Shown here one piece after another: positions 1 to 8,789 of a DNA stretch of 64,000 nucleotides. Under the pieces are notes generated by a model that made no database searches, had not been told where the DNA came from, and worked only from the letters and a program-made list of their open reading frames with translations. Within the stretch, counting starts at the first letter, position 1. Every line of letters begins with the position of its first letter. The DNA lies in contig NZ_CP014306.1 in the NCBI RefSeq assembly GCF_001557535.2, positions 1,860,001 to 1,924,000 of the forward strand, given 5' to 3'. Source of the stretch: Burkholderia sp. PAMC 26561. GTDB lineage: Bacteria; Pseudomonadota; Gammaproteobacteria; Burkholderiales; Burkholderiaceae. Position numbers and translations under genes: made by a program.

Positions 1-1
1 G

Positions 2-292
2 GCGCTGATTCGTCTTGCGACTGGTTCTGCAACTGTCGCCATGACGACCGCTTGCGGGATCGTCGCGCCGATCGCCGCGGCGGCCGGCGGCGCCGTGAGC
101 CCGGAATTGCTCGTGCTCGCCACGGGTTGCGGATCGTTGATTTTTTCGCACGTGAACGACGGCGGTTTCTGGCTGGTGAAGGAGTATTTCGGCATGACGG
201 TCGGGCAGACGTTCAAGACGTGGTCGCTCTGCGAGACGATCATTTCAGTGATGGGTTTGGGTCTGACCTTCGCTTTGGCGTCGGTCGTGTAA
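2..292 (+). CDS. Gluconate:H+ symporter (GntP family), C-terminal end only
   Basis: The frame is open from the window edge and ends at 290-292, so only about the last 96 residues are visible. They are hydrophobic, with a glycine/alanine-rich stretch followed by GSLIFSHVNDGGFWLVKEYF, which is typical of the last helices of GntP-type inner-membrane gluconate permeases. A gluconokinase gene starts 10 bases downstream, which supports uptake of gluconate followed by phosphorylation. The start and the first helices lie outside the window. A sister GntP permease for another sugar acid cannot be excluded, but the kinase makes gluconate the best guess. Confidence 0.85.
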   Translation, partial: ALIRLATGSATVAMTTACGIVAPIAAAAGGAVSPELLVLATGCGSLIFSHVNDGGFWLVKEYFGMTVGQTFKTWSLCETIISVMGLGLTFALASVV

Positions 293-302
293 GGAGAATC
301 AG

Positions 303-797
303 ATGATATTGATCGCGATGGGTGTGTCGGGCTGCGGCAAGACCACGATTGGTGAAATGCTGGCAGAGCGGCTGGGCTGCGGTTTCGCGGACGCCGACAG
401 TTTTCATAGCCAGGCGAACAAGGACAAGATGCACAAGGGCATCCCCTTGACGGACGATGACCGGTGGCCGTGGCTGAAGGCGATCCGTGCATCGATAGAA
501 GAAAAACAGGCGGCGGGTTCGACCGAAGTGTATGCATGCTCGGCGCTCAAGCGCGTGTACCGCGACATTCTTCGCAACGGCAATCAGGACGTGACTTTTG
601 TTTACCTGAAGGGAACGCCGGAGTTGCTGAAAGAACGGATTAAAACGCGTAAAGGCCATTTCTTCGATCCGGCTTTATTGCAAAGCCAGCTTGACACGCT
701 GGAACCGCCCGGAACAGATGAAGCCATTGAAGCGGATATCGCACTGACGCCCGAAGAGATTGTCAGCAAAGTATTAAGTGAAGTTAAGGATCGCTAA
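303..797 (+). CDS. gntK: Gluconokinase
   Basis: Phosphorylates gluconate to 6-phosphogluconate, feeding the Entner-Doudoroff and pentose-phosphate routes in the cytoplasm. It has 164 residues, normal for the GntK/IdnK family. The Walker A loop GVSGCGKTT is at residues 7-15, followed by the family segment FADADSFHSQANKDKM and, later, YACSALKRVYRD. The ATG is preceded by AAGGAG (291-296). It follows the permease gene with a 10-base gap, so the two are almost certainly one operon. A hairpin terminator lies about 95 bases downstream. Confidence 0.95.
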   Translation: MILIAMGVSGCGKTTIGEMLAERLGCGFADADSFHSQANKDKMHKGIPLTDDDRWPWLKAIRASIEEKQAAGSTEVYACSALKRVYRDILRNGNQDVTFVYLKGTPELLKERIKTRKGHFFDPALLQSQLDTLEPPGTDEAIEADIALTPEEIVSKVLSEVKDR

Positions 798-891
798 GTT
801 GGATCGGAGCGAACTTCAGCGCGTCGGGATAGAAATCAAAAAAATCTCAACAATCCCGGTTTGAATCGATAATTCGTTTCCACACCTCAGA

Positions 892-934
892 AAAAGACCG
901 TTTCAGCGCCGCGCTGGACCGGTCTTTTGCTTTT
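892..934 (+). terminator. Intrinsic terminator after the gluconate genes
   Basis: AAAAGACCG (892-900) pairs with CGGTCTTTT (920-928) around a GC-containing loop and is followed by GCTTTT. It closes the gluconate operon. The remaining bases up to 1250 show no convincing gene and are taken to be the leader of the surface-protein gene. Confidence 0.75.
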
Positions 935-935
935 C

Positions 936-1250
936 TATACCGTAAAGCGCTCGCCGGCATTGCGTTTGACCGCCTTCATAGTCTGCCCGCTTGGCGCCCT
1001 CATCACCTCATCAATCCAGTACAGGACAGTGCGGGCGGGGCGTTGTCGTATCCAGGAAATGCTCCTTGTTGCATTCAAGGGCAGGTCCCGTGTGTGTGCG
1101 CGCGTGATCGTTACTCAAGATCGCGAATCACGTTGGGGGTCGTCCGGGTAACGGCTGCTCCCGTGCGTTTTTGGTCGGGCCGGCACGAATCGTTCGTCTT
1201 GCGAAAGGATTTCCGTCCCATCGATTTCTTAGTAAAACAGGGTTATAGAA
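936..1250 (+). other. Intergenic leader of surface-protein gene A
   Basis: I see no supportable gene here. The last 60 bases resemble the region just upstream of paralogue B: a GCGAAAGGATTTCCG-like segment, then an ATCGATTT-like segment, then the start. The leader therefore seems to have been duplicated with the gene. AGGG at 1239-1242 is the probable ribosome-binding site. Confidence 0.4.
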
Positions 1251-4200
1251 ATGGCGATTCAATCCACAGCACCGTCCCAGGCAATCATTACGTCAGTCGG
1301 GTCAGCACAGAGCGGTGGTACGGCAGATAATAATCATCCAGTCATTACGGGTAAGGCCGATGCCGGTACCAAAGTCAATGTTTATGACGGCGTCAAGCTG
1401 ATCGGTACCGCGGATGTCGGCACGGACGGCACGTGGTCCTTCACCGTGCCTGATTCGCTTACGGTTAAAGCAGGCAAGCACACGTTCACCGCCGTTTCCA
1501 TGGACGGCGACGTGTGGGGTGCGACCTCCGCGCAGTTTGCAGTTACGCTGCCCGGCGGCGCACAAGTGCCGAACCCGCCGGTTGTCGATAGTTTCACCGA
1601 CAACGTAGGTCCGGTTACGGGTCCGATCACGGCCGGCACCACCACTGACGATTCGAAGCCGGCCATGAGTGGCACGGGTACCGCGGGCGACATCATCAAG
1701 CTGTATGACGGCGACAAGGTCATCGGTTCGGCGACGGTCGACCCCGCTGGCAAGTGGACAGTCCAGCCCAAGGACGCCCTGAGCGATGGCGCGCACGACG
1801 TCCACGTGACGGAGTCGAACGCAACCGGCGAAAGCGGTCCGACCTCGCCTATTCCGTTCACGGTCGACACCGTAACTCCGTCGACGCCGGTCATCAACGG
1901 CGCGACTGATAATGTCGGCTCGATCACGGGTTCCATCCCCGCTGGCGGCACGACCGATGACCCGAAGCCTGAATTCAGCGGCAAGGGCGACCCGGGCGAC
2001 ACGGTCACGCTGTATGACGGCGACACGCCCATTGGCAGCGCCAAGGTAGACGACAACGGCGACTGGAAGATCAAGCCGATCAACAACCTGCCCGACGGCG
2101 ATCACAAGATCACCGCTGATGAAACGAACGCCGCAGGCAATTCGAGCAAGCCGTCGGAGCCGATCGAGTTCACGGTCGACACGACCAAGCCCAGCACGCC
2201 GGAGATCAGCGGCGCGACGGACAACGTCGGCCCCGTCACGGGTCCGATCCCTTCGGGCGGCACGACCGATGACCCGAAGCCGGAGTTCAGCGGCAAGGGC
2301 GACCCGGGCGACACGGTCACGCTGTATGACGGCGGCACGCCCATTGGCAGCGCCAAGGTGGACGACAACGGCGACTGGAAGATCAAACCGGTCAACGATC
2401 TGCCCGATGGCGACCACAAGATCACCGCTGATGAAACGAACGCTGCGGGCAACACGAGTAGGCCGTCTGAGCCGCTCGAGTTCACGGTCGACACAACAAC
2501 TCCGTCAACGCCGGTGATCAACGGCGCGACGGACAACGTCGGCCCCGTCACGGGCGCGATTCCATCGGGCGGCACGACCGATGACCCGAAGCCGGAATTC
2601 AGCGGCAAGGGTGACCCGGGAGACACGGTCACGCTGTATGACGGCGACACGCCCATCGGCAGTGCAAAGGTAGACGACAACGGCGACTGGAAAATCAAGC
2701 CGACTAACGATCTGCCCGACGGCGATCACAAGATCACCGCTGATGAAACGAACGCCGCAGGCAATTCGAGCAAGCCGTCGGAGCCGATCGATATCAAAGT
2801 CGACACGGCCAAACCGCAGCCCCCGGCGATCAACAACGTTCAGGACAACGAGGGTCTGGTGACGGGTCCGATCGTGGCCGGCTCGACCACGGACGACACG
2901 CATCCGGTGGTATCGGGCTCAGGCAAGGCAGGCGACCTGATCACGCTGCTGGACGGCACGACGGTGGTCGGCTCGGCCCGGGTCGACGAAAACGGCAAGT
3001 GGTCGATCAAACCCACCGACCTGGCCAATGGCCCTCATTCGTTGACAGCTACGGACACAAACGCGGCCGGTGTGACAAGCGATCCGTCGACTCCGTTTGC
3101 GTTCACGGTCCTCACGGGTGCGCCGGTGGCGCCGACAATTTCCGACGCGATCGACGGGGTTGGCACCATCACGGGTGCAATCCCGAACAACGGCACAACC
3201 GACGACGCAGAGCCGACCTTCAACGGTTCGGGCAAGGCTGGCGACATCATCAAGCTGTACGACAACGGCACGACCCTGATCGGCTCCGGCACGGTTGACA
3301 AGGACGGCAATTGGTCGATCAAGCCGACGAACGCGCTGTCGGACGATCCGCACTCGATCACGGCAACGGACACGAACCCAGCCGGCACGCAAAGCCCGCC
3401 GTCTGATCCGCTCAATTTCACGGTGGACACCAGCAAGCCGGCCACGCCCGGAATTTCCAGCATCACGGACAATGTGGGTCCTGTCACAGGCGCGATTCCG
3501 TCCGGCGGCACGACCGACGATTCGCAACCGACCTTCAGTGGCACGGGCAAGGCGGGCGACCTCATCACGATCCTGGACAACGGATCGTCGATTGGTTCGG
3601 TGACGGTAGACGACAACGGCACGTGGTCATTCAAGCCGAACAAGGACTTGCCGGCGGACAACAGCATTACCGTGATCGACACGAACAAGGCCGGTACGTC
3701 GAGCGATCCTTCGGCTCCATTCCCGTTCACGGTGGACACAAGCCCCGCTACGACTCCGGCCATCATTAGCGCCACCGACGCAGTGGGTCCGGTCAAGGGA
3801 ACGGTCCCTGATAACGGCGTGACCGATGACGCACTACCGTTCTTCAACGGCACGGGCAAGGCGGGTGACACCGTCAAGCTGTGGGAAGGTACGACGCTGC
3901 TCGGCTCGGGCACTGTCGATACAAACGGCAACTGGTCCATCAAGCCAATGAGTGCATTGTCGAACGCCACGCATACGATTACGGCGACCGAAACGAACCC
4001 GGCTGGCAACACCGGAAACATATCGGATCCGTTCCATGTGACGGTCCTCACCGGCAATCCCGCAACGCCTGCAGCGCCGACCGTCACGGACAACGGCGCG
4101 AATGTGCCGGATGGCGGTACGATGCCCGACGGTCATCCGACCATCAGCGGCAACGGCACGAATGGTGACGTTATCCATATTCTGGATAACGGCAACGAGA

Positions 4201-4328
4201 TTGGCAGCGTGACGGTCAATCCGAACGGCACCTGGTCGTACAGCCCAGGCGCGGACTACCTGACCCCGACTGTTCCGCATGCCATCACGGTGAAGGAAAC
4301 GAACCTGGCGGGTATGCGAACACGTTGA
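1251..4328 (+). CDS. Ig-like repeat surface protein A (frameshifted before its C-terminal module)
   Basis: Probable secreted or cell-surface adhesin of the BapA-like Ig-repeat type. The 1025 residues hold ten Ig-like repeats of about 100 residues. Most carry the motifs GxGxAGDxIxLYD, IGSxxVDxxGxW and the linker FTVDTxxPxTPxI. There is no N-terminal signal peptide, which fits type I rather than Sec secretion. Repeats 3-5 are almost identical in DNA. The frame runs into a stop after GMRTR. One base added between 4314 and 4315 would continue as TANTLKLSLTDVL into the C-terminal module shared by paralogues B and D. Compared with B and D, the linker that normally precedes that module (VDLVA...HI.GG) is missing, so this copy has an internal deletion as well as the frameshift. 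The start is chosen because the first 100 residues align with those of B. Confidence 0.85.
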   Translation: MAIQSTAPSQAIITSVGSAQSGGTADNNHPVITGKADAGTKVNVYDGVKLIGTADVGTDGTWSFTVPDSLTVKAGKHTFTAVSMDGDVWGATSAQFAVTLPGGAQVPNPPVVDSFTDNVGPVTGPITAGTTTDDSKPAMSGTGTAGDIIKLYDGDKVIGSATVDPAGKWTVQPKDALSDGAHDVHVTESNATGESGPTSPIPFTVDTVTPSTPVINGATDNVGSITGSIPAGGTTDDPKPEFSGKGDPGDTVTLYDGDTPIGSAKVDDNGDWKIKPINNLPDGDHKITADETNAAGNSSKPSEPIEFTVDTTKPSTPEISGATDNVGPVTGPIPSGGTTDDPKPEFSGKGDPGDTVTLYDGGTPIGSAKVDDNGDWKIKPVNDLPDGDHKITADETNAAGNTSRPSEPLEFTVDTTTPSTPVINGATDNVGPVTGAIPSGGTTDDPKPEFSGKGDPGDTVTLYDGDTPIGSAKVDDNGDWKIKPTNDLPDGDHKITADETNAAGNSSKPSEPIDIKVDTAKPQPPAINNVQDNEGLVTGPIVAGSTTDDTHPVVSGSGKAGDLITLLDGTTVVGSARVDENGKWSIKPTDLANGPHSLTATDTNAAGVTSDPSTPFAFTVLTGAPVAPTISDAIDGVGTITGAIPNNGTTDDAEPTFNGSGKAGDIIKLYDNGTTLIGSGTVDKDGNWSIKPTNALSDDPHSITATDTNPAGTQSPPSDPLNFTVDTSKPATPGISSITDNVGPVTGAIPSGGTTDDSQPTFSGTGKAGDLITILDNGSSIGSVTVDDNGTWSFKPNKDLPADNSITVIDTNKAGTSSDPSAPFPFTVDTSPATTPAIISATDAVGPVKGTVPDNGVTDDALPFFNGTGKAGDTVKLWEGTTLLGSGTVDTNGNWSIKPMSALSNATHTITATETNPAGNTGNISDPFHVTVLTGNPATPAAPTVTDNGANVPDGGTMPDGHPTISGNGTNGDVIHILDNGNEIGSVTVNPNGTWSYSPGADYLTPTVPHAITVKETNLAGMRTR
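1899..2834 (+). repeat. Three tandem 312-bp repeats inside gene A
   Basis: Units starting at 1899, 2211 and 2523 encode Ig repeats 3-5 (104 residues each) and are nearly identical at the DNA level, including synonymous positions in the segment from the LYDG motif to the FTVDT linker. The flanking Ig repeats are much more diverged, so these three look recently amplified and prone to copy-number change. Confidence 0.9.
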
Positions 4329-4585
4329 AGCTCTCGTTGACGGACGTGCTGAATCTGGGCGAAACCGACCTGTTCCAGAAGGACGGCAAGAAGCAGATGA
4401 TGGTGAACGGCTCGGACGGCGACAAGGTGGATCTGTCGAACTCGCACATTGCCGGTTTGGCGGAAGGCGAGTGGGAGCAGCATGGCACTACGCAGGTGGG
4501 CGGCGTGACGTACAACGTGTACGAGCACTCGGGTGCGCATACCGAGTTGCTGGTTCAGCAAGGCGTGCAGATCGTCGTGCATTGA
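4315..4585 (+). pseudogene. Detached C-terminal module of surface protein A
   Basis: Reading in the frame of the ATG at 4325, this encodes KLSLTDVLNLGETDLF and ends LLVQQGVQIVVH. It is the same roughly 90-residue module that ends B, the broken C and D. It resembles the region near the C-terminus of large type-I-secreted adhesins. It is in the +2 frame relative to the Ig repeats and becomes continuous with them if one base is added at 4314/4315, giving 1111 residues in all. No good ribosome-binding site precedes 4325, so independent translation is unlikely. Confidence 0.75.
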
Positions 4586-4594
4586 AGCTGAACG

Positions 4595-4677
4595 CCGGCT
4601 CAGGCTTGGGGTAGCTGAGCCGGTGAAATCAAAGGGTGTAATACGAGCCGTTCCAGGTCATTTTGGAACGGCTTTTT
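4595..4677 (+). terminator. Double hairpin terminator after gene A
   Basis: The first hairpin pairs CCGGCTCAG (4595-4603) with CTGAGCCGG (4615-4623). The second pairs AGCCGTTCC (4646-4654) with GGAACGGCT (4665-4673) and runs into TTTTTG. The second stem recurs with the same stem bases after B and D. Confidence 0.8.
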
Positions 4678-4923
4678 GCCGTGTGCGTGGCAGTCGAAAC
4701 TGAAGATCCTCAAAATAAGTATTTGCTTACTAAACTGCCGCAGGTCGCCGCCTTTAAGACATTTCGTATATCTGGATCGAAAGCCAATGTTCATGCTCCG
4801 GCTGCATTTTCGGAAGGCGCAATTCACGCCCTTCGGGAATGTGTTTTGTGTCGATCGGCGCCCGCCTTCCTTGGGCGCAAGGCGTTCCGATCACCGATCT
4901 ATCCGCACCAAAAGGCGAAAGTA

Positions 4924-5904
4924 ATGACAATTCAAACAACAAGTCCCTCACAAGCGGTTGTGACATCTGTCGGTGGTGTTTCCAACGGGGGTACTGAAAA
5001 CAGCGCAAGGCCAGTGATCGCGGGCTTCGCTGACGTTGGAACAACCGTGAATGTCTATGACGGCGTAAGGCTGCTGGGTACTGCCGTAGTTGGAACCGAC
5101 GGTACGTGGTCGCTCACTCCTGGCATCGACCTCAAGAATGCGGTGCATTCCTTCTTCGCAATCGCAGTCGATTCCGCGGGCAACTGGGGTGCTTCATCGG
5201 AACCCGCGCGCATTGTGGTGGCGGCGCCCGTGGCTGTTGCGGCTACCGCGCACGAAGTCAGCGGTTTATCCGAGGCTGCCAGCACGATCACCAGCGAAAC
5301 TGCAAGCGGTCTGCAAGGCGTGCGGGCGTTAAGCCTGGCCGGCGACACCCATGTTGTTGCGCAGGATCAAGGTGTGCTGACCCAGGGGCAGCACATGGCT
5401 TCAGGCGTGAGCAACGCGAATGGCGCAGTCAGCGGCCATGACGCGGTGGACCTCGTAGCGAAGCCGGCAGCGTACTCAACGCAATTGGCCGAGCATATTG
5501 ACGGAGGCCACGGTATGGCAGCCGGCACGCAACACTCGACGAGCGATCATCAGCTTGTGGATTTTGTTTTGTTATCCGAAAAGATTGCGGCGGTGAAGGT
5601 CTCGGGTATGGACGTAAGTGAGCTGGGCGGTACTGCGAACACGTTGAAGCCCTCGTTGACGGACGTGCTGGACCAGGGCGAAACCGATCTGTTCCAGAAG
5701 GGCGGCAAGCAGCAGATCATGCTGAACGGTATGGATGGCGACAAGGTGGATCTGTCGAACCCGCACATTGCCGGCCTTGCAGAAGGCGAGTGGCAGCAGC
5801 ACGGCACGGCGCAAGCGGGCGGCGTCACGTACAACGTGTACGAGTACGCAGGTGCGCATACCGATTTGCTGGTGCAGCAAGGCGTGCAGATCGTCGTACA
5901 TTGA
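4924..5904 (+). CDS. Ig-like surface protein B, short paralogue
   Basis: 326 residues. Residues 1-100 form a single Ig-like module matching the first module of A (SPSQAVVTSVGG, VNVYDGVRLLGTAVVGTDGTW). Residues 105-200 are an alanine/valine/serine-rich linker. The region after residue 175 (VDLVAKPAAY, HIDGG, SDHQLVDF, KVSGMDVSELGG) and the last 90 residues (TLKPSLTDVL ... LLVQQGVQIVVH) correspond to the C-terminal region of D. The frame stays open upstream to about 4663, but that extension runs through the preceding terminator; ATG 4924 follows AAAGGCGAAAG and aligns with the start of A. No signal peptide is present, so type I secretion is inferred. No T1SS genes lie in the window. Confidence 0.8.
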   Translation: MTIQTTSPSQAVVTSVGGVSNGGTENSARPVIAGFADVGTTVNVYDGVRLLGTAVVGTDGTWSLTPGIDLKNAVHSFFAIAVDSAGNWGASSEPARIVVAAPVAVAATAHEVSGLSEAASTITSETASGLQGVRALSLAGDTHVVAQDQGVLTQGQHMASGVSNANGAVSGHDAVDLVAKPAAYSTQLAEHIDGGHGMAAGTQHSTSDHQLVDFVLLSEKIAAVKVSGMDVSELGGTANTLKPSLTDVLDQGETDLFQKGGKQQIMLNGMDGDKVDLSNPHIAGLAEGEWQQHGTAQAGGVTYNVYEYAGAHTDLLVQQGVQIVVH

Positions 5905-5916
5905 CGGTGGACACTC

Positions 5917-5996
5917 GCTCGCGCTCGAGACAGGCGAGCCGGTGAAAGCACAGGTATGAAACGAGCCGTTCCTGACTTCCGGAACGGCTTCTTTTT
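5917..5996 (+). terminator. Double hairpin terminator after gene B
   Basis: GCTCGC (5917-5922) pairs with GCGAGC (5934-5939). Then AGCCGTTCC (5964-5972) pairs with GGAACGGCT (5981-5989), followed by TCTTTTT. The arrangement and the second stem match those after gene A. Confidence 0.8.
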
Positions 5997-6221
5997 GAAA
6001 CGTCGCCTGTGCAAGGCGTGTTTTATGGACCGCGAGTGCGTAATTTTCTATTGCAGGGTTCGAGTGGATTGGCTTGCGCCGAATGGGTAAGTTAGCGATT
6101 TGACCGGCGTGCGACCAGCGGTTGGCCGGGTGATGGATTGGCGACGACCCCGCGTATGAATTGTCTAGCGGGACTTGCAGGTTATTCACACACCGTTTTT
6201 CCACCTGAAGGGATCGAACAA

Positions 6222-6758
6222 ATGGCCTCCGCGCATGAAGTGATTTATCTTGCGGTGATTACAGACGTGGACGGCGTGGGTAACGGCGGCGTCATCGAAA
6301 ATGAAAAGCCGCTGATTTCGGGCAGGGCCGACCCGTTCGCGACTATCGATGTGCATGACGGCACGGCCTTGCTCGGCGTGGCAGCGGCGAATGGACAGGG
6401 CGGTTGGACGCTGCAACTCTCCAGTCCACTCTTTGACGGCGTTCACGATCTCTCCGCTACGCAGGACACTGGCTACGGCGTAAGAAGCGTTGCAAGCTAT
6501 TTCGCGGTTACGGTGAAGGCGTTGGAGGGGGCGCCTATGTCCGCGGACGACGCTTTTGCGCCGGCCACGGCCACGAGCGCGTCCGGGGGCAGCGGGGAAC
6601 CAGGCGTGCCGTTTTTTCCACCGAATGTGTTCAACTCGCGCCGTGGGGCAGCGGTGAGCAACGCCGCTGATACGTATTCTGCCAATCCCGGCGATGCGCA
6701 AGCGTTGGCTATCTCAGCCCTTTCAGCCGATGCGTCTTCTGCTGACCCGCACGCTTGA
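6222..6758 (+). pseudogene. Surface protein C, N-terminal Ig-like part of a decaying gene
   Basis: 178 residues. The first 100 align with the N-terminal module of A and B (VITDVDGVGNGGVIENEKPLISGRA, IDVHDGTALLGVAA, GGWTL). The tail is low-complexity Ser/Ala/Pro-rich sequence that does not match the relatives and ends in a stop before the C-terminal region. ATG 6222 has GAAGGGA (6207-6213) before it. An upstream in-frame ATG at 6138 is less likely. The matching C-terminal module is found about 350 bases downstream in disrupted frames, so I read this as the front half of a broken paralogue. It might still be expressed as a short protein. Confidence 0.65.
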
Positions 6759-7433
6759 GGACGTCAGATCAAGATTGAAGATCGAATGAGGGAGGGGCAT
6801 CGTCATGATGACGTCTTCCGCGGGTCTTCGGACGCTCGACCAAAAGCGCGTTGAATAGGACTTCACGCGCGACGAGCATGCCGCAACTTGGCAGTTTCGA
6901 CCTCGGCGTCACCTTGTACCGACCGGCTCGGATCTAGCCGCTGTCCTTCCCCGCACGCCCCGCCCCTGCGCATTCGTGTCTCTCCTCGCCAGCCAACCTC
7001 CTCGGATGCATCCGGTATATCACCTTACATTCAGGCTACAGACTTTCTGGCGTGCGCGGATTGCCTTTTCTGACCGGCAAGCATCAGATCCTCGACTTGA
7101 CTCGTTGGCCGCAAGACGGCTGCGGCGAAGATTTCGAGCATCGAAGCGATCGATTCGAGCGGTGACAAGAACGCGCTGGAAAAGTCGATTTCGGACGTGT
7201 TGAACTTGGGCGAAATCGACCTGTTCCTGCAGGACGGCAAGACGCAGATGATGGTGAAAGGCTCGGCGTCCGACACACTCAATCTGGACAGCACGCACAT
7301 TGACAATGTCGCCAATGGCGAGTGGTCACGTCCAGTCGAGTCGCAAGTGGACGGCGTGATGTATCGCGTATCCGAGCACTCAGCCACGCGTGCCGAATTG
7401 ATCGTTCGAGGCGTGCAGTTGATCGTGCATTGA
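6759..7433 (+). pseudogene. Decayed middle and C-terminal module of surface protein C
   Basis: From about 7101 to the stop at 7431-7433 one frame reads KISSIEAIDSSGDKNALEK, then ISDVLNLGEIDLF ... LIVRGVQLIVH, clearly the C-terminal module of D. Just upstream, the DNA for LTGKHQILDL (about 7068-7097) matches the D segment LVGDHQFLDL in another frame. ACTTGA-CTCG against ACTTGAACTCG in D shows one missing base near 7100. The stretch 6759-7060 has no recognisable coding frame. At least two indels separate the pieces. Confidence 0.7.
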
Positions 7434-7503
7434 CGTTGAAGATGCCGGCGCGCTTTGTTGTATTGGAACGTGCAGGTCGCTTGAGCCAACGCAGCCTTTA
7501 AAG

Positions 7504-7534
7504 AAGCGTTCCTAGACGCGCTGGAGCGGTTTTC
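7504..7534 (+). terminator. Degenerate terminator after pseudogene C
   Basis: AGCGTTCCTAG ... CTGGAGCGGTTTT resembles the conserved AGCCGTTCCAG/CTGGAACGGCT stem behind A, B and D but has several mismatches. It seems to have decayed with the gene. Confidence 0.4.
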
Positions 7535-7940
7535 GTACGTGCGTGGTTTGCTCACCTTTGCAACGTTTGAGTTCGAACCATGTGTGTTTAGAGGCAAGCA
7601 CATGTTTTTTGCGCCAAGTTTGACGCAATCCCATGTGGAAGAACACCAGGCTTTGCAATTGGACACACGCAGACCAACGCGCATTGCCTTCATTGTCACG
7701 CTGCCGAAACAGTCCATGCCCCTGTGCGCTTTTGTCCATCTGCTGCACTGCGCAATTCGGAATTGTCCGGTGTCGAACCTTACAACTGCAATTCAGAATC
7801 GCCGCACGTGCATGGGGATAGTTGTTTTGGAAACTATCCGCTGCATGCTTTGCGCCGGGCGTCACGAGCCCCGCGACCGATCCTCCGGTCGGACGGCTTC
7901 ACGTCCTGGCAGTGTTTGAAGTAACAGGAGTCCTATAAGA
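7535..7940 (+). other. Intergenic leader of gene D
   Basis: Overlapping open frames of up to 126 codons exist on both strands, but none has a recognisable motif, a convincing ribosome-binding site or similarity to neighbouring proteins. CAGGAG at 7925-7930 is the ribosome-binding site for gene D. Confidence 0.4.
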
Positions 7941-8780
7941 ATGGCGAATCAAACGAAATACCCGATGGATAACACGCTAGCTGGCGGATTCATCGACACA
8001 AAACCGGTCTTCAATATGGCATCGCAGGCGTTCAATGCCGCAGCTCCTTACGACAAAGGCGGGTTCGGTCCGGAGCTTCCGGTTGCCGGACACGACGGCT
8101 CATGGGTGTACACGTCAGCTGAAACTCTGGCCGGTGGCATGCACACCATTACCGCGGCAGCGGTCACCCCGAGCGGCCAATTTGGCCAAATGTCCGAACC
8201 GCTGGTTGTGGCAATCGATTCGAACGCCTCGATGCCTGCCCATATTACGGATTCGAGCCTGCACACCGTTGTGGGCGACCATGACGTGTTCTTCGGGCAG
8301 TATGCGGGCAATGAAACCGTTGACCTCGTCGCAGATGCAGCAAAGTATTTCTCCCAGTTCTCGGCGCATATTGCAGGTTCGAAAACCGGCGCCGCGGATA
8401 CGCTGCACCTGGTCGGTGACCATCAGTTCCTCGACTTGAACTCGCTGACGGGCACGTCGCCGACAGCGAAGCTGTCGGGTATCGAAGTGATCGATCTGGG
8501 CGGCCGTTCGAACACGTTGAAGCTGTCGACGGCGGACGTGCTGAACCTGGGTGAAATGGATCTGTTCATGCGTGACGGCCACAAGCAGATGATGGTGAAG
8601 GGCTCCTTCACCGACATGGTCGATCTCTCCAGCAGCATGCATGTTCCGGGCGTGGCTGACGGTTATTGGGCCACCCACGGCCAGGCGAAAGTGGACGGCG
8701 TGTCGTATAACGTCTTCGAGCACTCGAGCACGAACGTGGAACTGCTGGTTCAGCAGAACGTGAATGTGATGGTGCATTAA
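7941..8780 (+). CDS. Surface protein D, short paralogue with intact C-terminal module
   Basis: 279 residues. The N-terminus (about 1-95) is a diverged Ig-like half-module (GHDGSWVYTSAETLAGGMHTI). From residue 110 the family C-terminal region is complete: NETVDLVADAAKYF, HIAGSKTG, TLHLVGDHQFLDLNSLTG, KLSGIEVIDLGGRSNTLKLS and the final module ending LLVQQNVNVMVH. This order is what I recall from the C-terminal part of large type-I-secreted adhesins, so export by a T1SS encoded elsewhere is inferred. It is the best-preserved copy of the C-terminal half and useful as the reference for reading lesions in A and C. No signal peptide or membrane helix is seen. Confidence 0.8.
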   Translation: MANQTKYPMDNTLAGGFIDTKPVFNMASQAFNAAAPYDKGGFGPELPVAGHDGSWVYTSAETLAGGMHTITAAAVTPSGQFGQMSEPLVVAIDSNASMPAHITDSSLHTVVGDHDVFFGQYAGNETVDLVADAAKYFSQFSAHIAGSKTGAADTLHLVGDHQFLDLNSLTGTSPTAKLSGIEVIDLGGRSNTLKLSTADVLNLGEMDLFMRDGHKQMMVKGSFTDMVDLSSSMHVPGVADGYWATHGQAKVDGVSYNVFEHSSTNVELLVQQNVNVMVH

Positions 8781-8789
8781 GTTGAAGAT

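Noticed and set aside
1899..2834. Evenly spaced repeats that could suggest a CRISPR array
   Set aside because: The unit is 312 bp and codes for Ig-like domains in frame; no short repeats with unique spacers and no cas genes.
4663..4923. Longer version of surface protein B starting near 4663
   Set aside because: The extension runs through the terminator stem of gene A and has no match in the paralogues; ATG 4924 aligns with the others.
7539..7919. 126-codon open frame upstream of surface protein D
   Set aside because: Overlaps an equally long frame on the other strand, no good ribosome-binding site and no recognisable domain; treated as leader DNA.
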